A DNA stretch of 64,000 nucleotides from JAOUFP01 sp963801505. GTDB taxonomy: Bacteria; Nitrospirota; Thermodesulfovibrionia; Thermodesulfovibrionales; UBA6898. The stretch lies in NCBI GenBank assembly GCA_963801505.1, contig CAWDEY010000011.1, positions 186,001 through 250,000 of the forward strand, in the 5' to 3' direction. This document shows positions 9,093 to 18,939 of the stretch, piece by piece. The stretch's first letter is position 1; each line of letters starts with the position of its first letter. The position numbers and the translations under genes are program-made. The notes below the pieces were generated by a model. It worked only from the letters and a program-made list of their open reading frames with translations, was not told the DNA's origin and made no database searches.

Positions 9093-10544
9093 ATGCGATC
9101 CAACAAGGACATACTTTTCAAAGACTATTTTCTCAGACTCTCACTTAATCAGAAACTGATAGCTATGATGCTTCTGCTAAGTCTTAGCATCATTACCATA
9201 TTCGTGGTTCTCTATTCCAGAGCAGAGCAGGACATCTTCAAGAAATTCGAAGACCGCTCCACTGAACTGTCAAAAGCCATACAGATTGCTGTTGAGGAAG
9301 TTACCAGCAGCGGTGCTCCGGATGTAAAACGTCTTGAGAACTATCTCAAGAAGCTCAACGCAAAAGGGGTGAAGGAGATTTCAGTTATCAGCAATTCAGA
9401 CAAGATCATTTCCAGTACTAATCCAAAAGATGTCGGGAAATGGCTGACAACAAAGAAGAAGGAATTGATCTTTAAGGCACAACTGGGCGAAACTGTTACA
9501 GGAGAGGGACATGCATACAACGTGATCATCCCTGTCGTTGTCCGCGAAAAACAATACGGTTATATAAACCTGACAATAAACACAGAAGATTTCAGTTCCA
9601 TGATGCGGGAAAGGCTCTTGCAGAGGATCATAGCTGCCCTGTTCGTATTCGGGGTAGGAACTATATTTATCGTATACCTGGCCCGGAGATATACAAAACC
9701 CATAGAAGAAGTCGTTCAGGCAGCCCGGATGGTTGCAGGGGGAAATCTCGACCAGGAACTCCAGACAGAAAGAAAGGATGAAATCGGCGAACTCACCCAG
9801 AGTTTTAACTATATGGTAAGGAAATTGAGAGAGGAGCGGGTTCTGGAAGAGAAACTCAGAAAGGCAGAGCACCTCGCCAGCATTGGGCAATTCTCAACGA
9901 GTATCGCCCACGAAATAAAAAACCCTCTTAATTTCATCAGCCTCTCCATAGATCACATAAAAGAAAAATATGCCCCCTATAAAGGGGAAGGCAAAGAAGC
10001 CTTTGATTCATTGATAATGAACATCAAAAACGAGATCCAGAGGGTAAGCAGGTTTGCGGAAAGTTTTCTCGAATACGGCAGACCGCTTGAACTAAACACC
10101 AGGCCGACTGATATCAGGCAGCTAATCGGGGATGTCCTTGAATTGATTCTGGCAAAGGCACAAAAAGAGCATATTATAATAGAACGCGACTTTGACACAA
10201 TTTCTGAACTCTCCATGGACCCTGATCTTATAAAAACATGCCTTTATAACGTCATTTTGAATGCTTTCCAGTCAATGCCTGAAGGCGGAAAACTGGTCAT
10301 CAAGACGAAGATAATCAATACAAAATGCTGCATATCGGTTGAAGACACGGGGAAAGGCATTCCTGAGGAGAAACTGGCAAGGATATTCGATCCCTTCTTC
10401 ACAACAAAAATCAGCGGGCTCGGCCTCGGGCTTGCCTTGACCAAAAGGGTCATGGAAGAACACAAGGGAAGGGTTGATATAAAAAGCACCGAAGGTATCG
10501 GGACCACGGTATCTTTATTTCTGCCAATGGAAAAGGAGATCTGA
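9093..10544 (+). CDS. Membrane sensor histidine kinase
   Basis: The layout is: transmembrane helix 1 (about residues 15-38), a periplasmic sensor of about 130 residues, transmembrane helix 2 (about 185-205), a HAMP linker ending DEIGELTQSFNYM, a HisKA domain with the phospho-His in STSIAHEIKNPLNF (near residue 273), and a HATPase domain with NVILNAFQSMP, DTGKGIPEE, FDPFFTTK and GLGLGLALTKRV. A TTG start at 9057 is possible; the ATG at 9093 was preferred because it leaves a short cytoplasmic tail. Its stop is one base before the sigma-54 response regulator, its likely cognate partner. The signal is unknown. Confidence 0.9.
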   Translation: MRSNKDILFKDYFLRLSLNQKLIAMMLLLSLSIITIFVVLYSRAEQDIFKKFEDRSTELSKAIQIAVEEVTSSGAPDVKRLENYLKKLNAKGVKEISVISNSDKIISSTNPKDVGKWLTTKKKELIFKAQLGETVTGEGHAYNVIIPVVVREKQYGYINLTINTEDFSSMMRERLLQRIIAALFVFGVGTIFIVYLARRYTKPIEEVVQAARMVAGGNLDQELQTERKDEIGELTQSFNYMVRKLREERVLEEKLRKAEHLASIGQFSTSIAHEIKNPLNFISLSIDHIKEKYAPYKGEGKEAFDSLIMNIKNEIQRVSRFAESFLEYGRPLELNTRPTDIRQLIGDVLELILAKAQKEHIIIERDFDTISELSMDPDLIKTCLYNVILNAFQSMPEGGKLVIKTKIINTKCCISVEDTGKGIPEEKLARIFDPFFTTKISGLGLGLALTKRVMEEHKGRVDIKSTEGIGTTVSLFLPMEKEI

Positions 10545-10545
10545 A

Positions 10546-11928
10546 ATGCCTGTTATTTTAGTTGTTGATGATGAACCTCTGCAGAGAGAGATACTGAAGA
10601 CTATCCTCGACGACTCCGGTTATGAGACCTATACAGCCGCTTCAGGAGAAGAAGCCTTGAGGATCCTCAAAAAATATAACCCTGATGTCTTGCTGACCGA
10701 CCTGAAGATGGAAGGCATGGACGGCATAGAACTAATCGAATCAATATCCCTTGATTCCTATACTCCGACAATGATCATCATGACCGCCCACGGTACAATA
10801 ACCTCTGCTGTTGAGGCGATAAAAAAGGGCGCCTTCGATTACCTTACAAAACCCCTGAACAAAAACTCTCTGCTTCTGACAGTCCAGAGGGCTGTTGAGC
10901 GCTCCGAACTCATGAAAGAAAACCGTCAGCTCCATAAAGAGCTCTTTGACAGGTTCAAGATGGAGGGCATCGTCGGGAAGTCCGAAAAAATGAAAGAAGC
11001 CATGGATATCATGAAGAAGATCTCTCCCAGCCCGGCCACAGTTCTTATAATAGGTGAAAGCGGGACAGGAAAGGAACTCGTAGCCAAGGCTATACATTAT
11101 AACAGTCTGCGGCGCACGAAACCGTTCACTGCATTAAACTGCGCTGCAATTCCGGAAAACCTTTTTGAGAGCGAACTTTTCGGGTATGAACCCGGGGCCT
11201 TTACAGGAGCTGTCTCAAGAAGGATCGGCCTTATTGAATCAACAAACGGCGGCACGCTTTTTCTTGATGAGATAGGCGACCTCCCCCAGATGATGCAGTC
11301 AAAACTTCTCAGGGTACTGCAGGACAAGGAAATAAGGAGGCTCGGGGGCAAAGAAGCCATCAAAATCGATGTCAGGGTCATCACAGCAACAAACAAAGAC
11401 CTGGAGAAAGAACTGACAAAAGGCTCCTTCAGGGAAGATCTCTATTACCGGCTGAAAGTAGTTACAATAGCATTGCCGCCATTGAGGGACAGGAAAGAAG
11501 ATATCCCTGATCTTTCCCTCTTCTTTATAAACAAATTCAATATAGAATTCGGCAAGAGGATAAAATCAATGGACCCTGCTGCAATCAGTGCCCTATCAGA
11601 ATACAACTGGCCAGGAAACATACGGCAGCTGGAATCCGTAATTGAAAGAGCTGTTTTGATGAGCGATGCAGGAGCTATTAAACTTAAAGACATCAAGAGC
11701 GAGCTAAGGATCCCACAGCCTTCCGGAGCTACCGGGTTGGACATCCCTGACGAAGGGCTTAATTTCGAGGAACTCGAAAAAGAACTCCTTAAAAAGGCGA
11801 TGACAAAGGCCAACGGCGTCGTGGCAAAGGCTGCCAAGCTTCTGGGCATGAGCTACAAGACCTTCTGGTACAGATGGGAAAAGCTGAACCTTGAAAATCC
11901 GTCTCTGAAAAAGAACGAGAGCGAGTGA
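10546..11928 (+). CDS. Sigma-54-dependent response regulator (NtrC/AtoC type)
   Basis: Domains in order are: receiver (1-120, phospho-acceptor D52 in LLTDLKMEG, TKPL near 101), AAA+ activator (Walker A GESGTGKE at 170-177; GAFTGA at 217-222 for sigma-54 contact; FLDEIGDLP Walker B), and a Fis-type helix-turn-helix at the C-terminus (VAKAAKLLGMSYKTFWYRW). At 460 residues it is full length. It sits one base after its kinase. It should activate sigma-54 promoters when phosphorylated; candidate sites exist upstream of nearby exported proteins, but no link is shown. Confidence 0.94.
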   Translation: MPVILVVDDEPLQREILKTILDDSGYETYTAASGEEALRILKKYNPDVLLTDLKMEGMDGIELIESISLDSYTPTMIIMTAHGTITSAVEAIKKGAFDYLTKPLNKNSLLLTVQRAVERSELMKENRQLHKELFDRFKMEGIVGKSEKMKEAMDIMKKISPSPATVLIIGESGTGKELVAKAIHYNSLRRTKPFTALNCAAIPENLFESELFGYEPGAFTGAVSRRIGLIESTNGGTLFLDEIGDLPQMMQSKLLRVLQDKEIRRLGGKEAIKIDVRVITATNKDLEKELTKGSFREDLYYRLKVVTIALPPLRDRKEDIPDLSLFFINKFNIEFGKRIKSMDPAAISALSEYNWPGNIRQLESVIERAVLMSDAGAIKLKDIKSELRIPQPSGATGLDIPDEGLNFEELEKELLKKAMTKANGVVAKAAKLLGMSYKTFWYRWEKLNLENPSLKKNESE

Positions 11929-11933
11929 ATAGT

Positions 11934-11976
11934 CCTGCGGCAGCCAGAAGTAGGCGCTTCTAAGCGAGACCGCAGG
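11934..11976. repeat. Nested inverted repeat
   Basis: CCTGCGG (11934-11940) pairs with CCGCAGG (11970-11976); inside is AGAAG/CTTCT. There is no T-run. It lies between the response regulator and the hydrolase gene and may be an mRNA processing hairpin. Confidence 0.55.
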
Positions 11977-11987
11977 GTGTAATAATT

Positions 11988-12620
11988 ATGAATATACAGA
12001 AAATTGTCGTGGGTCAACTGGATGTCAACTGCTATATCATATCTGATGGTTCAAATTCAGAGGCGCTAATCATAGATCCGGGGGATGAACCGGAAAGGAT
12101 TATTGAGTTTTTGGACGCAACCGGAGTGCGGCCAAAATATATAGTCTTCACCCATGCGCACTACGATCATGTCTGTGCGGCAAAAGAATTGCATGACCAG
12201 TACAATGCGGTCATCGTGATGCACGAACTGGAAAAGACAACATACCGGACGACAGCGCAGCTTTGCATATCCCGGGGATATGATCCCGAAGATTTTCCCG
12301 AGCCTGAAAGAATTGTCAAAGACAATGACACAATCTCTTTCGGCGCAATATCTTTCAATATCATACATACCCCTGGACACACTCCAGGCGGTATATGTAT
12401 CCTGCTGAAAAATACGCTTTTTTCCGGAGATACCCTGTTTAAGGGTTCTGTTGGAAGGACTGACCTTCCGGGAGGCGATTTCGGCCTTCTTTCACAATCT
12501 CTCAAAAAGCTGACACTTCTTCCCCCTGAAACAAGGGTCCTGTGCGGACATGGGGGTGAAACGTCGATGGCAGAGGAAATAAGGGATAACCCGTTTCTGA
12601 AAGCACTGCAGGTGGATTAA
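11988..12620 (+). CDS. Metallo-beta-lactamase-fold hydrolase (glyoxalase II-like)
   Basis: The 210-residue protein has the binuclear metal motif THAHYDH near residue 46, then HTPGHTPGG, SGDTLF and CGHGGET. These supply the His/Asp ligands expected for the YcbL/GloB-like group. Length matches the short bacterial hydroxyacylglutathione-hydrolase-like proteins, which lack a C-terminal substrate domain. The real substrate cannot be told from sequence; thioesters or sulfur compounds are common in this group. Confidence 0.85.
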   Translation: MNIQKIVVGQLDVNCYIISDGSNSEALIIDPGDEPERIIEFLDATGVRPKYIVFTHAHYDHVCAAKELHDQYNAVIVMHELEKTTYRTTAQLCISRGYDPEDFPEPERIVKDNDTISFGAISFNIIHTPGHTPGGICILLKNTLFSGDTLFKGSVGRTDLPGGDFGLLSQSLKKLTLLPPETRVLCGHGGETSMAEEIRDNPFLKALQVD

Positions 12621-12663
12621 CGCACAAACTGTTGGCGCAAGCACCTTTTATTGTTAAAGGACC

Positions 12664-13188
12664 ATGACTGAAATCTCTAGCCCTTATGACAGCTCAAGAG
12701 GTCATCAAAAAGATATCGATGATGTTTTCAGATATCTTAAGGACCGTCTTGCAAAGGTCGAAAATCTCGCGGCTGTCGTAGCAAGGGACATGGGAAATCT
12801 GGGTGCCTTTCTTCAACCACACACAACGATTGTCTGCCCTGATTGCGCCAGCGTATGCTGCATTAACCGTCATTCTTACCATGCCTTAGATGATATTGTT
12901 TACATCTACGCAATAGGAGAAAAAATCCCCCTTCACAACTCGGCGATTGACGATTCCGGGCCCTGTCATTTCCTAGGCAAAGCAGGCTGCACCCTGGCAA
13001 GGTCTTTGAGGCCCTACCGCTGCAACTGGTATTTCTGCTCACCCCTTCTTGACCATATTACCGCCAGCAATTCAAATCGTCATTACCGCTTGTTTATCAA
13101 ACTGTTGCAGGAGATTACACAAAACAGGCAAAACATGATGGAAGAATATGATTCAGTGGTCAAAAAATATTGTCCGCTGACACGCTGA
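12664..13188 (+). CDS. YkgJ-like Cys-cluster protein
   Basis: The 174-residue protein has a Cys-rich core: CPDCASVCC, then a GPCHFLG segment, a GCTLARSLRPYRC segment and a final WYFC. This resembles zinc/iron-chelating YkgJ/UPF0153 domains (C-x2-C-x3-CC followed by more Cys), thought to bind Fe-S or zinc. The N-terminal 60 residues are helical. It follows the hydrolase by 43 bases on the same strand, so they may be cotranscribed. The biochemical role is unknown. Confidence 0.6.
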   Translation: MTEISSPYDSSRGHQKDIDDVFRYLKDRLAKVENLAAVVARDMGNLGAFLQPHTTIVCPDCASVCCINRHSYHALDDIVYIYAIGEKIPLHNSAIDDSGPCHFLGKAGCTLARSLRPYRCNWYFCSPLLDHITASNSNRHYRLFIKLLQEITQNRQNMMEEYDSVVKKYCPLTR

Positions 13189-13325
13189 TTAATGTATAGC
13201 AAACGATATTCCCTGTGGGGTTTGCCAGGGGGTAAGTTGCGAATATAATGAAAAATATACCTTGCATCGAGGTCCTCTTCAGTCTTTCCTGAGGGGGTCT
13301 TCAATGCTGATAACTTATTGTATTA

Positions 13326-13354
13326 TTGACACTTTTTGGCATATAGGATAATAT
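13326..13354 (+). promoter_or_regulatory. Sigma-70-type promoter for the TPR gene
   Basis: A perfect -35 TTGACA (13326-13331), a 17-base spacer and -10 TAATAT (13349-13354). Transcription would start only a few bases before the ATG at 13368, so the message may be nearly leaderless. Confidence 0.7.
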
Positions 13355-13367
13355 GTAAGATACACTT

Positions 13368-16004
13368 ATGGCTGATAAAACCACTCGGATCAAAGATGCT
13401 CAGAAATTTTTGGCAAAGGGTCAGATTGACAAGGCTATTGCTGAATGGGAAAAAATTGTTCTGGAATACCCTGATGGCCATAACTTCAATTCCATCGGTG
13501 ACCTGTATCTAAAAAAAGGCGATCAGAAAAACGCCATCGAAACCTTTCATAAGGCGGCTAATTTTTTCAGGAGGGAAGGCTTTTCCCTTAAGGCACTGGC
13601 CCTTTTCAAAAAGGTACTCAACGTAAACCCTGCTGATGCTGATGCCCTTTATGCCCTGGGAGAGTTAAGCGAAGAGAAAGAGCTGATTACGGATGCTATT
13701 AAATATTATCTCGCCACAGCCGATAGTCTCGCAAAAGAGGGCCGGAAAGACAAGGTTTTTGATATCTATGAGAAAATACTGTCTCTTTCCCCATCCAATA
13801 TCCCTCTGAGAAGCAAAGTTGCCGAAACATTCTTAAAGCAGGGCCTCAAATCAGACGCTGCAAAAGAGTATCTGTTTATAGCCGGCTTTTACGACGACAA
13901 AGGTGATTTTGAAAAATCAAAGGAATATTACCATAAAGCTATTGACATACAACCGCTCAACAAAGATGCGGTCATGGGTCTTAGCTTTCTGTATGAAAAG
14001 GCAGGCGAGACAGAGCAGTCTATCAAACTAATGAAGGAAGCCACAGTGCTCTTTCATGACAGTGTTGATGTATTGATACGGGCGGCAGAACTCTGCCTGT
14101 CCGGCAATTATATTGAAAATGCCAAATCCTACCTTTTAAGGATAAATGAGCTTGAGCCCAAAAATGTAACGGCCCGCAGACTGCTGGGGGAGATATATTT
14201 AAAGGAAGGCCTGAAGGAAAATGCATGGGAAGAATTCCTCTTTGTCCTTGATGATATGGTACTCCAGGAGAAATACAATGATGCAATACAGGTCCTCGAA
14301 AACTTTAAGGAAATCGACCCCATAGAAACAGGCAGAAGACTCGTGGCCCTTTATAAACAACTCGGGGAAAAACCACATATTGTTGAAGAGCTCACTGCTC
14401 TGGGAGATGTTTATTATAACAGAGGAATACGTGAAGCAGCTCTGGAATTCTATAATGAGGCCTTTGAAACAGCGCCTGACAACGACTATTTGCGTAAAAG
14501 GATAGCTGAAATCAGGGGAGAGCCTGAGGAAGAGGTCCCTGAGTTTGAGGAAATAACAGGACCTGCCGTTGCTGAAAAACCGGAGGAGACAGAAGTATCG
14601 GCCCATATTTCCATAAAAGCTGAAAAAACAGTTGATGAGATTTTTTCCGAAGCAGATATATTCGCCAGATACGGACTTCTGGACGAGGCAAAAAAACTTC
14701 TTGAAGGACTCAGGCTGAGGGTCCCAAAAAGCCTCGACCTTCATCTGCGGTTAAAATCTTTATACTCGGATTATGGCGACAAAGACTCTGAAGTGACTGA
14801 ATGTCTTATTCTGAGCGAAATATACAAGCTCGACGGCGACCTTGAAAACTCGGAGAGGATCATCAGGGAAGGCGTAGAAATATCCCCTTCCGACCCAAGA
14901 CTTGAGGGAAAAGGATTTGATGATTTACTCAAACCAGCCCCGTCAGCACCCGAAGGCGTTGAGGAATTCGTCCTCCCTGCAACAGGAGAGGGGGGATCGA
15001 TCGAGGACTACGAGGAAGAACTCTCTGAAGCTGACTTTTACATGCGGCAGGGGCTTATCCAGGAGGCGCTAAAGATACTTCTTAAACTACAGGAGCTTTT
15101 CCCTGGAAACAGAAATATTGCCGAAAGACTTCAATCCCTCGGAGAAGGGGCTGAAATTTCTGATACACCCGGGATGACCGGGACAATTGAAAAGCATGAG
15201 ATGTCTTCTGAACTTCCCGAAGAACAATCCGCTGAAGAACTCGTGACCGGGGAGATTCCATGGGAAAAAGAGGCACCTGAAGAAAAGCCTGAGGTAAAGG
15301 AGCAACTAAAATTATTAGCAGAAGAGCTTGAGAAAGCAAAATATGAAGACCTGCCTGAGGAGACTCCTTGGGGGAAAGGGGCACCTGAAGAGGAGATTGA
15401 AAAAAAGGAGCAAACAGGCACCTCTGAAGAAATACTTGAAAAAACAGAATATGAAGACCTCTCCTTCGGTGAGGATGAGATCGCTGACGCGCAGGAGATG
15501 CCGGAACCGAATCTCGACAATGATGTCCTTGAAATCTTCCAGGAGTTCAAAAAAGGCCTTGAGAGCCAACTGGAGGATGAAGACTCTGAAACTCACTACA
15601 ACCTTGGCATAGCATACAAGGAGATGGGGCTGGTCGATGATGCCATAAAAGAATTCCAGACTTCCAAAAACGACAAAAAAAGTTTTTTGCAATCTTCGTC
15701 GATGCTCGCTGTCTGCTATATGGAAAAAGGGCTTTATTCCCTTGCTATTGATATGCTGAAAAAAACACTGGACAGTATCAAAGAGCCCAATGAGTCATAT
15801 TGGTCGATCAAATATGACCTTGCAGAGGCCTATCAAAAAAACAATAATCTCAAGGAAGCGCTCGATCTTTACACTGAAGTCTACGGCTGGAATGCAAGGT
15901 TCAGAAATGTCAGTGAAAGAGTAGGCCTGTTAAAAACACAATCTGCAAAAAGCAAGGAGAAGGAAAAACCAAAAGAAAGGAAGGATCGTGTATCCTATCT
16001 CTAA
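13368..16004 (+). CDS. Long TPR-repeat scaffold protein
   Basis: The 878-residue protein has at least eight TPR-like 34-residue helix pairs in the first 380 residues (for example FNSIGDLYLKKGDQKNAIE) and more at the C-terminus (THYNLGIAYKEMGLVDDAI). Between them lies a roughly 200-residue linker very rich in Glu and Pro with repeated EETPWGK/EEIPWEK-like segments. There is no signal peptide, so it should be cytoplasmic. An ExeA-type ATPase gene begins three bases after its stop, suggesting a shared scaffold-ATPase function in secretion, pilus or envelope assembly. The specific pathway is not recognisable. Confidence 0.8.
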   Translation: MADKTTRIKDAQKFLAKGQIDKAIAEWEKIVLEYPDGHNFNSIGDLYLKKGDQKNAIETFHKAANFFRREGFSLKALALFKKVLNVNPADADALYALGELSEEKELITDAIKYYLATADSLAKEGRKDKVFDIYEKILSLSPSNIPLRSKVAETFLKQGLKSDAAKEYLFIAGFYDDKGDFEKSKEYYHKAIDIQPLNKDAVMGLSFLYEKAGETEQSIKLMKEATVLFHDSVDVLIRAAELCLSGNYIENAKSYLLRINELEPKNVTARRLLGEIYLKEGLKENAWEEFLFVLDDMVLQEKYNDAIQVLENFKEIDPIETGRRLVALYKQLGEKPHIVEELTALGDVYYNRGIREAALEFYNEAFETAPDNDYLRKRIAEIRGEPEEEVPEFEEITGPAVAEKPEETEVSAHISIKAEKTVDEIFSEADIFARYGLLDEAKKLLEGLRLRVPKSLDLHLRLKSLYSDYGDKDSEVTECLILSEIYKLDGDLENSERIIREGVEISPSDPRLEGKGFDDLLKPAPSAPEGVEEFVLPATGEGGSIEDYEEELSEADFYMRQGLIQEALKILLKLQELFPGNRNIAERLQSLGEGAEISDTPGMTGTIEKHEMSSELPEEQSAEELVTGEIPWEKEAPEEKPEVKEQLKLLAEELEKAKYEDLPEETPWGKGAPEEEIEKKEQTGTSEEILEKTEYEDLSFGEDEIADAQEMPEPNLDNDVLEIFQEFKKGLESQLEDEDSETHYNLGIAYKEMGLVDDAIKEFQTSKNDKKSFLQSSSMLAVCYMEKGLYSLAIDMLKKTLDSIKEPNESYWSIKYDLAEAYQKNNNLKEALDLYTEVYGWNARFRNVSERVGLLKTQSAKSKEKEKPKERKDRVSYL

Positions 16005-16007
16005 CGC

Positions 16008-16823
16008 ATGGACTACCTAGAATATTACAAACTGAGCGAACATCCTTTTTCTAACGTAGTGGACAGCAGGTTTTATTACAACAATTCTCAGCATTCGGAA
16101 GCCCTACTGCGCCTGAAATACGCTATTGACACCAGCAAAGGCCTTGCCGTAGTTATCGGCAATATTGGCGCCGGAAAGACAACCCTTGCCAGAAAAATGC
16201 TTGAAGAGCTTGATGAGGATAACTACGAGGCCGCCCTGCTTGTGATCATACATTCATCCGTGAACTCCGAGTGGCTTTTCAAAAAATTTGCGATCCAGCT
16301 CGGCGTCAAAAACATACCTGACAACAAGGTTGAACTCCTGGGGGAAATATACCGGAGACTTCAGGAGATTCACGAAGAAGGCAAAAAAGCAGTTGTTCTT
16401 ATGGATGAAGTGCAGATGCTCAATTCACGGGAGATCATGGAAGAATTCAGGGGCCTGCTCAACATGGAGACTTCTGAGGGAAAACTGGTAAATTTTATTT
16501 TTTTCGGCCTTCAGGAGCTCGATCAGGTGCTCACTTTGGACGAACCTCTCAAGCAGCGGGTCGCTGTCAGGATAAAGTTGACCGCCTATTCAGAGGAAAA
16601 TACACGGGACTATATAAAACACAGGCTGAAGGTCGCAGGCAGCGAGCAGGACATCTTCACGCCTGAGGCGATCAGGCTTGTCTTTAAATATTCAAAAGGC
16701 TCTCCGAGGCTTATAAATACGATATGCGACAATGCCTTGCTCGAAGGTTATCTCTTTAAGGAAAGCATCATAAATGATGCGACAATAAAGACAGTTGCTG
16801 TAGATCTTGGGATTGATAGTTAA
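16008..16823 (+). CDS. ExeA/GspA-type AAA+ ATPase
   Basis: The 271-residue protein starts with the family hallmark YYKLSEHPFSNVVDSRFYY. It has Walker A GNIGAGKTT at 51-59, Walker B VVLMDEVQML and the C-terminal RLINTICDNALLEGY block. ExeA homologues energise assembly of type II secretion or related envelope complexes, usually with a membrane or peptidoglycan-binding domain. Here only the ATPase part is present, as in short homologues linked to type IV pili or polysaccharide export. It overlaps the 3' end of a convergent lipoprotein gene by 56 bases. Confidence 0.82.
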   Translation: MDYLEYYKLSEHPFSNVVDSRFYYNNSQHSEALLRLKYAIDTSKGLAVVIGNIGAGKTTLARKMLEELDEDNYEAALLVIIHSSVNSEWLFKKFAIQLGVKNIPDNKVELLGEIYRRLQEIHEEGKKAVVLMDEVQMLNSREIMEEFRGLLNMETSEGKLVNFIFFGLQELDQVLTLDEPLKQRVAVRIKLTAYSEENTRDYIKHRLKVAGSEQDIFTPEAIRLVFKYSKGSPRLINTICDNALLEGYLFKESIINDATIKTVAVDLGIDS

Positions 16824-17451
16824 CGGTCTGCAAGTTAAAGTTGATGGTCCTGACCAGCAGGGTCACGGAATATTTTGAAAGCTCTAGCTTCATCTTAGAC
16901 TGATACAGCATGTTGTTTTCACTTGCCGGATTATCGTAGTAAACAGTAAGCACTTTTCCGTTGGAAAAAAATATCAACTGTTTTTCAGGCAGGCCGCTTT
17001 TTTTATCGATCGTGATCTCGCGTCCCGCATTACTGAGCAGATAGTGGCCATCTTCATCCTTAACAGTAAACTCCTTTATGTCCCACCAGAAAATACTGTC
17101 ACGCAAGCCCTGTGTCAGGATTGTTTTTTTGGTGCTGTCAAGTCTGGGGTTGCTCTTGACGACCCCGTTGCGTGAAGACAATTCCATCCCCAAAAAGCCG
17201 AGAGAATAGACCTTCAGCTTAAGGTCACCGTTGCTGAATATCTGCAAAACTCCGTCCCCTCTTATTTCAGAATCAACTTTTTCAAAAATTACTGAAAAAG
17301 TCGTATCAATTTGGGATATTCCGCTTCTCTCTGCAATGACTTTTTCAAGGGGTTTTGCCTCAGGCAAAGGCAGCTCCACTGCCCTTGGAACGCATGCGGA
17401 CAGAAACAGGGCAATACTAATACAAAATAGCTTCAAGAAATTCTTCGACAT
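16768..17451 (-). CDS. LolB/DUF4292-like lipoprotein
   Basis: The 227-residue product has a lipobox (ALFLSACVPRA, Cys near residue 20). A beta-rich domain follows with a GDGVLQIFSNGDLKLKVYSLGFLGMEL pattern (split here by length limits: GDGVLQIFSNGDLKL then KVYSLGFLGMEL), typical of the LolB/LppX-like half-barrel that carries lipids or lipoproteins. It is probably anchored in the outer membrane. The start overlaps the radA 3' end by 35 bases, so it is cotranscribed with radA. The fold assignment is by pattern and remains tentative. Confidence 0.6.
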   Translation of the reverse strand: MSKNFLKLFCISIALFLSACVPRAVELPLPEAKPLEKVIAERSGISQIDTTFSVIFEKVDSEIRGDGVLQIFSNGDLKLKVYSLGFLGMELSSRNGVVKSNPRLDSTKKTILTQGLRDSIFWWDIKEFTVKDEDGHYLLSNAGREITIDKKSGLPEKQLIFFSNGKVLTVYYDNPASENNMLYQSKMKLELSKYSVTLLVRTINFNLQTVNYQSQDLQQLSLLSHHL

Positions 17452-18781
17452 CCCTGATCCCGATTACCTGCAGGCCCTCCATATTTGCTATCTTGAGGGT
17501 ATTGCCTGCAGGTATGACCGCTCGTTTAAATCCTATTTTGGCGGCCTCCTTAAGCCTTGCCTCTGCCCGGGCAACTGCCCGGACCTCCCCTGAAAGCCCG
17601 ATCTCACCAAAGACAAAGGTATCAGGCTTAATAGAAATCTCCCTTGTTGATGAAGCTATTGTGGCGATAATGCCAAGGTCAACCGCCGGCTCCACAATCT
17701 TAAGGCCGCCAACCACGTTGATAAACACATCCATTCCGCCCAGGTGCATTCCTGCCCTTTTTTCAAGCACGGCTATCAGAAGGTTCACCCTGTTGAAATC
17801 AACACCTATAGAGGTCCTTCTGGGCATTCCGAAGTTCGTCTGTGATACAAGGGCCTGTATCTCAACCATGAGGGGTCTGGTGCCCTCCAGGCTGGCCACA
17901 ACAGTAGAGCCCGAGACATTATGGGGCCTTTCTGACAAAAACAATTCCGACGGATTATCGACTTCCCTGAGCCCTGCATCGGACATCTCAAAAATCCCTA
18001 TCTCATTCGTTGAACCAAACCGGTTCTTTATTGTCCTGAGAATCCGGTAAGAATGTCCTCTGTCACCTTCGAAATAAAGGACGGTATCAACAATATGTTC
18101 CAGAACACGGGGGCCTGCTATCGTCCCTTCCTTTGTGACGTGCCCGACTATAAAGACCGGAATCTGGGACTTTTTGGCAAAGAGCATCAGCTTTGCGGCA
18201 CATTCCCTGACCTGGCCCACAGACCCCGGAGCAGAAAGCAGTTCCTGGGTAAACACCGTCTGGATTGAATCAACTACCATTGCATATGGAGAGATTTTGG
18301 CCGCTGAATCCAATATCCCTTCCAGCGATGTCTCAGGGAGCAGGATAATGGAGTCGGAGTTTACAGACAGCCTGTCGGCCCTCATCTTGATCTGCTGCGG
18401 CGATTCCTCACCTGAGACATACAGGAGCTTGCCGGAATTTTTCGACAGCCCTGAAAACGCCTGCAAAAGCAGGGTCGACTTGCCTATGCCCGGATCGCCG
18501 CCGACAAGAATTACAGATCCGGCAACAACCCCGCCGCCCAGGACCCGGTCAAATTCCTTTATCCCTGTAGAAGTCCTGTCAGCATCAGTGCCCTCTATAG
18601 AATGCAGATAAACAGCCTCAGGTTTTCCGTAAGATTGCAAAGCTGCACCATGCTTGGAAGTCGGGGCGGTTTTTTCCTCGACAAAACTGTTCCAGCTCCC
18701 GCAGTCAGGACATTTCCCGAGCCACTTGGGACTGCCGTATCCGCAGGACTGGCATTGATAAAAAGTTTTAATTTTAGACAT
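17417..18781 (-). CDS. radA: DNA repair/recombination ATPase RadA
   Basis: RadA is a RecA-like, DnaB-type branch-migration helicase in homologous recombination. The 454-residue protein has the N-terminal zinc finger (CQSCG...CPDCG, residues 10-27), Walker A GGDPGIGKST at 94-103, the RadA-specific KNRFGS motif near 250, and the C-terminal Lon-protease-like domain with GEIGLSGEVRAV. Full length. A lipoprotein gene overlaps its 3' end. Confidence 0.96.
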   Translation of the reverse strand: MSKIKTFYQCQSCGYGSPKWLGKCPDCGSWNSFVEEKTAPTSKHGAALQSYGKPEAVYLHSIEGTDADRTSTGIKEFDRVLGGGVVAGSVILVGGDPGIGKSTLLLQAFSGLSKNSGKLLYVSGEESPQQIKMRADRLSVNSDSIILLPETSLEGILDSAAKISPYAMVVDSIQTVFTQELLSAPGSVGQVRECAAKLMLFAKKSQIPVFIVGHVTKEGTIAGPRVLEHIVDTVLYFEGDRGHSYRILRTIKNRFGSTNEIGIFEMSDAGLREVDNPSELFLSERPHNVSGSTVVASLEGTRPLMVEIQALVSQTNFGMPRRTSIGVDFNRVNLLIAVLEKRAGMHLGGMDVFINVVGGLKIVEPAVDLGIIATIASSTREISIKPDTFVFGEIGLSGEVRAVARAEARLKEAAKIGFKRAVIPAGNTLKIANMEGLQVIGIRDVEEFLEAILY

Positions 18782-18939
18782 CTCTTATATTAATTGCATG
18801 ATAAGATAAAGTCCACACATACACCAGCTCAAAGCCTCTGAGAGTAATGATTGAGCAGTCGCTAAGTCCCTCTTTGTGCGTGAAGTTCGGAAATGTGGAT
18901 CTGCTGATGACTCAGCCCCATATCATAGTAGTTTCATAA

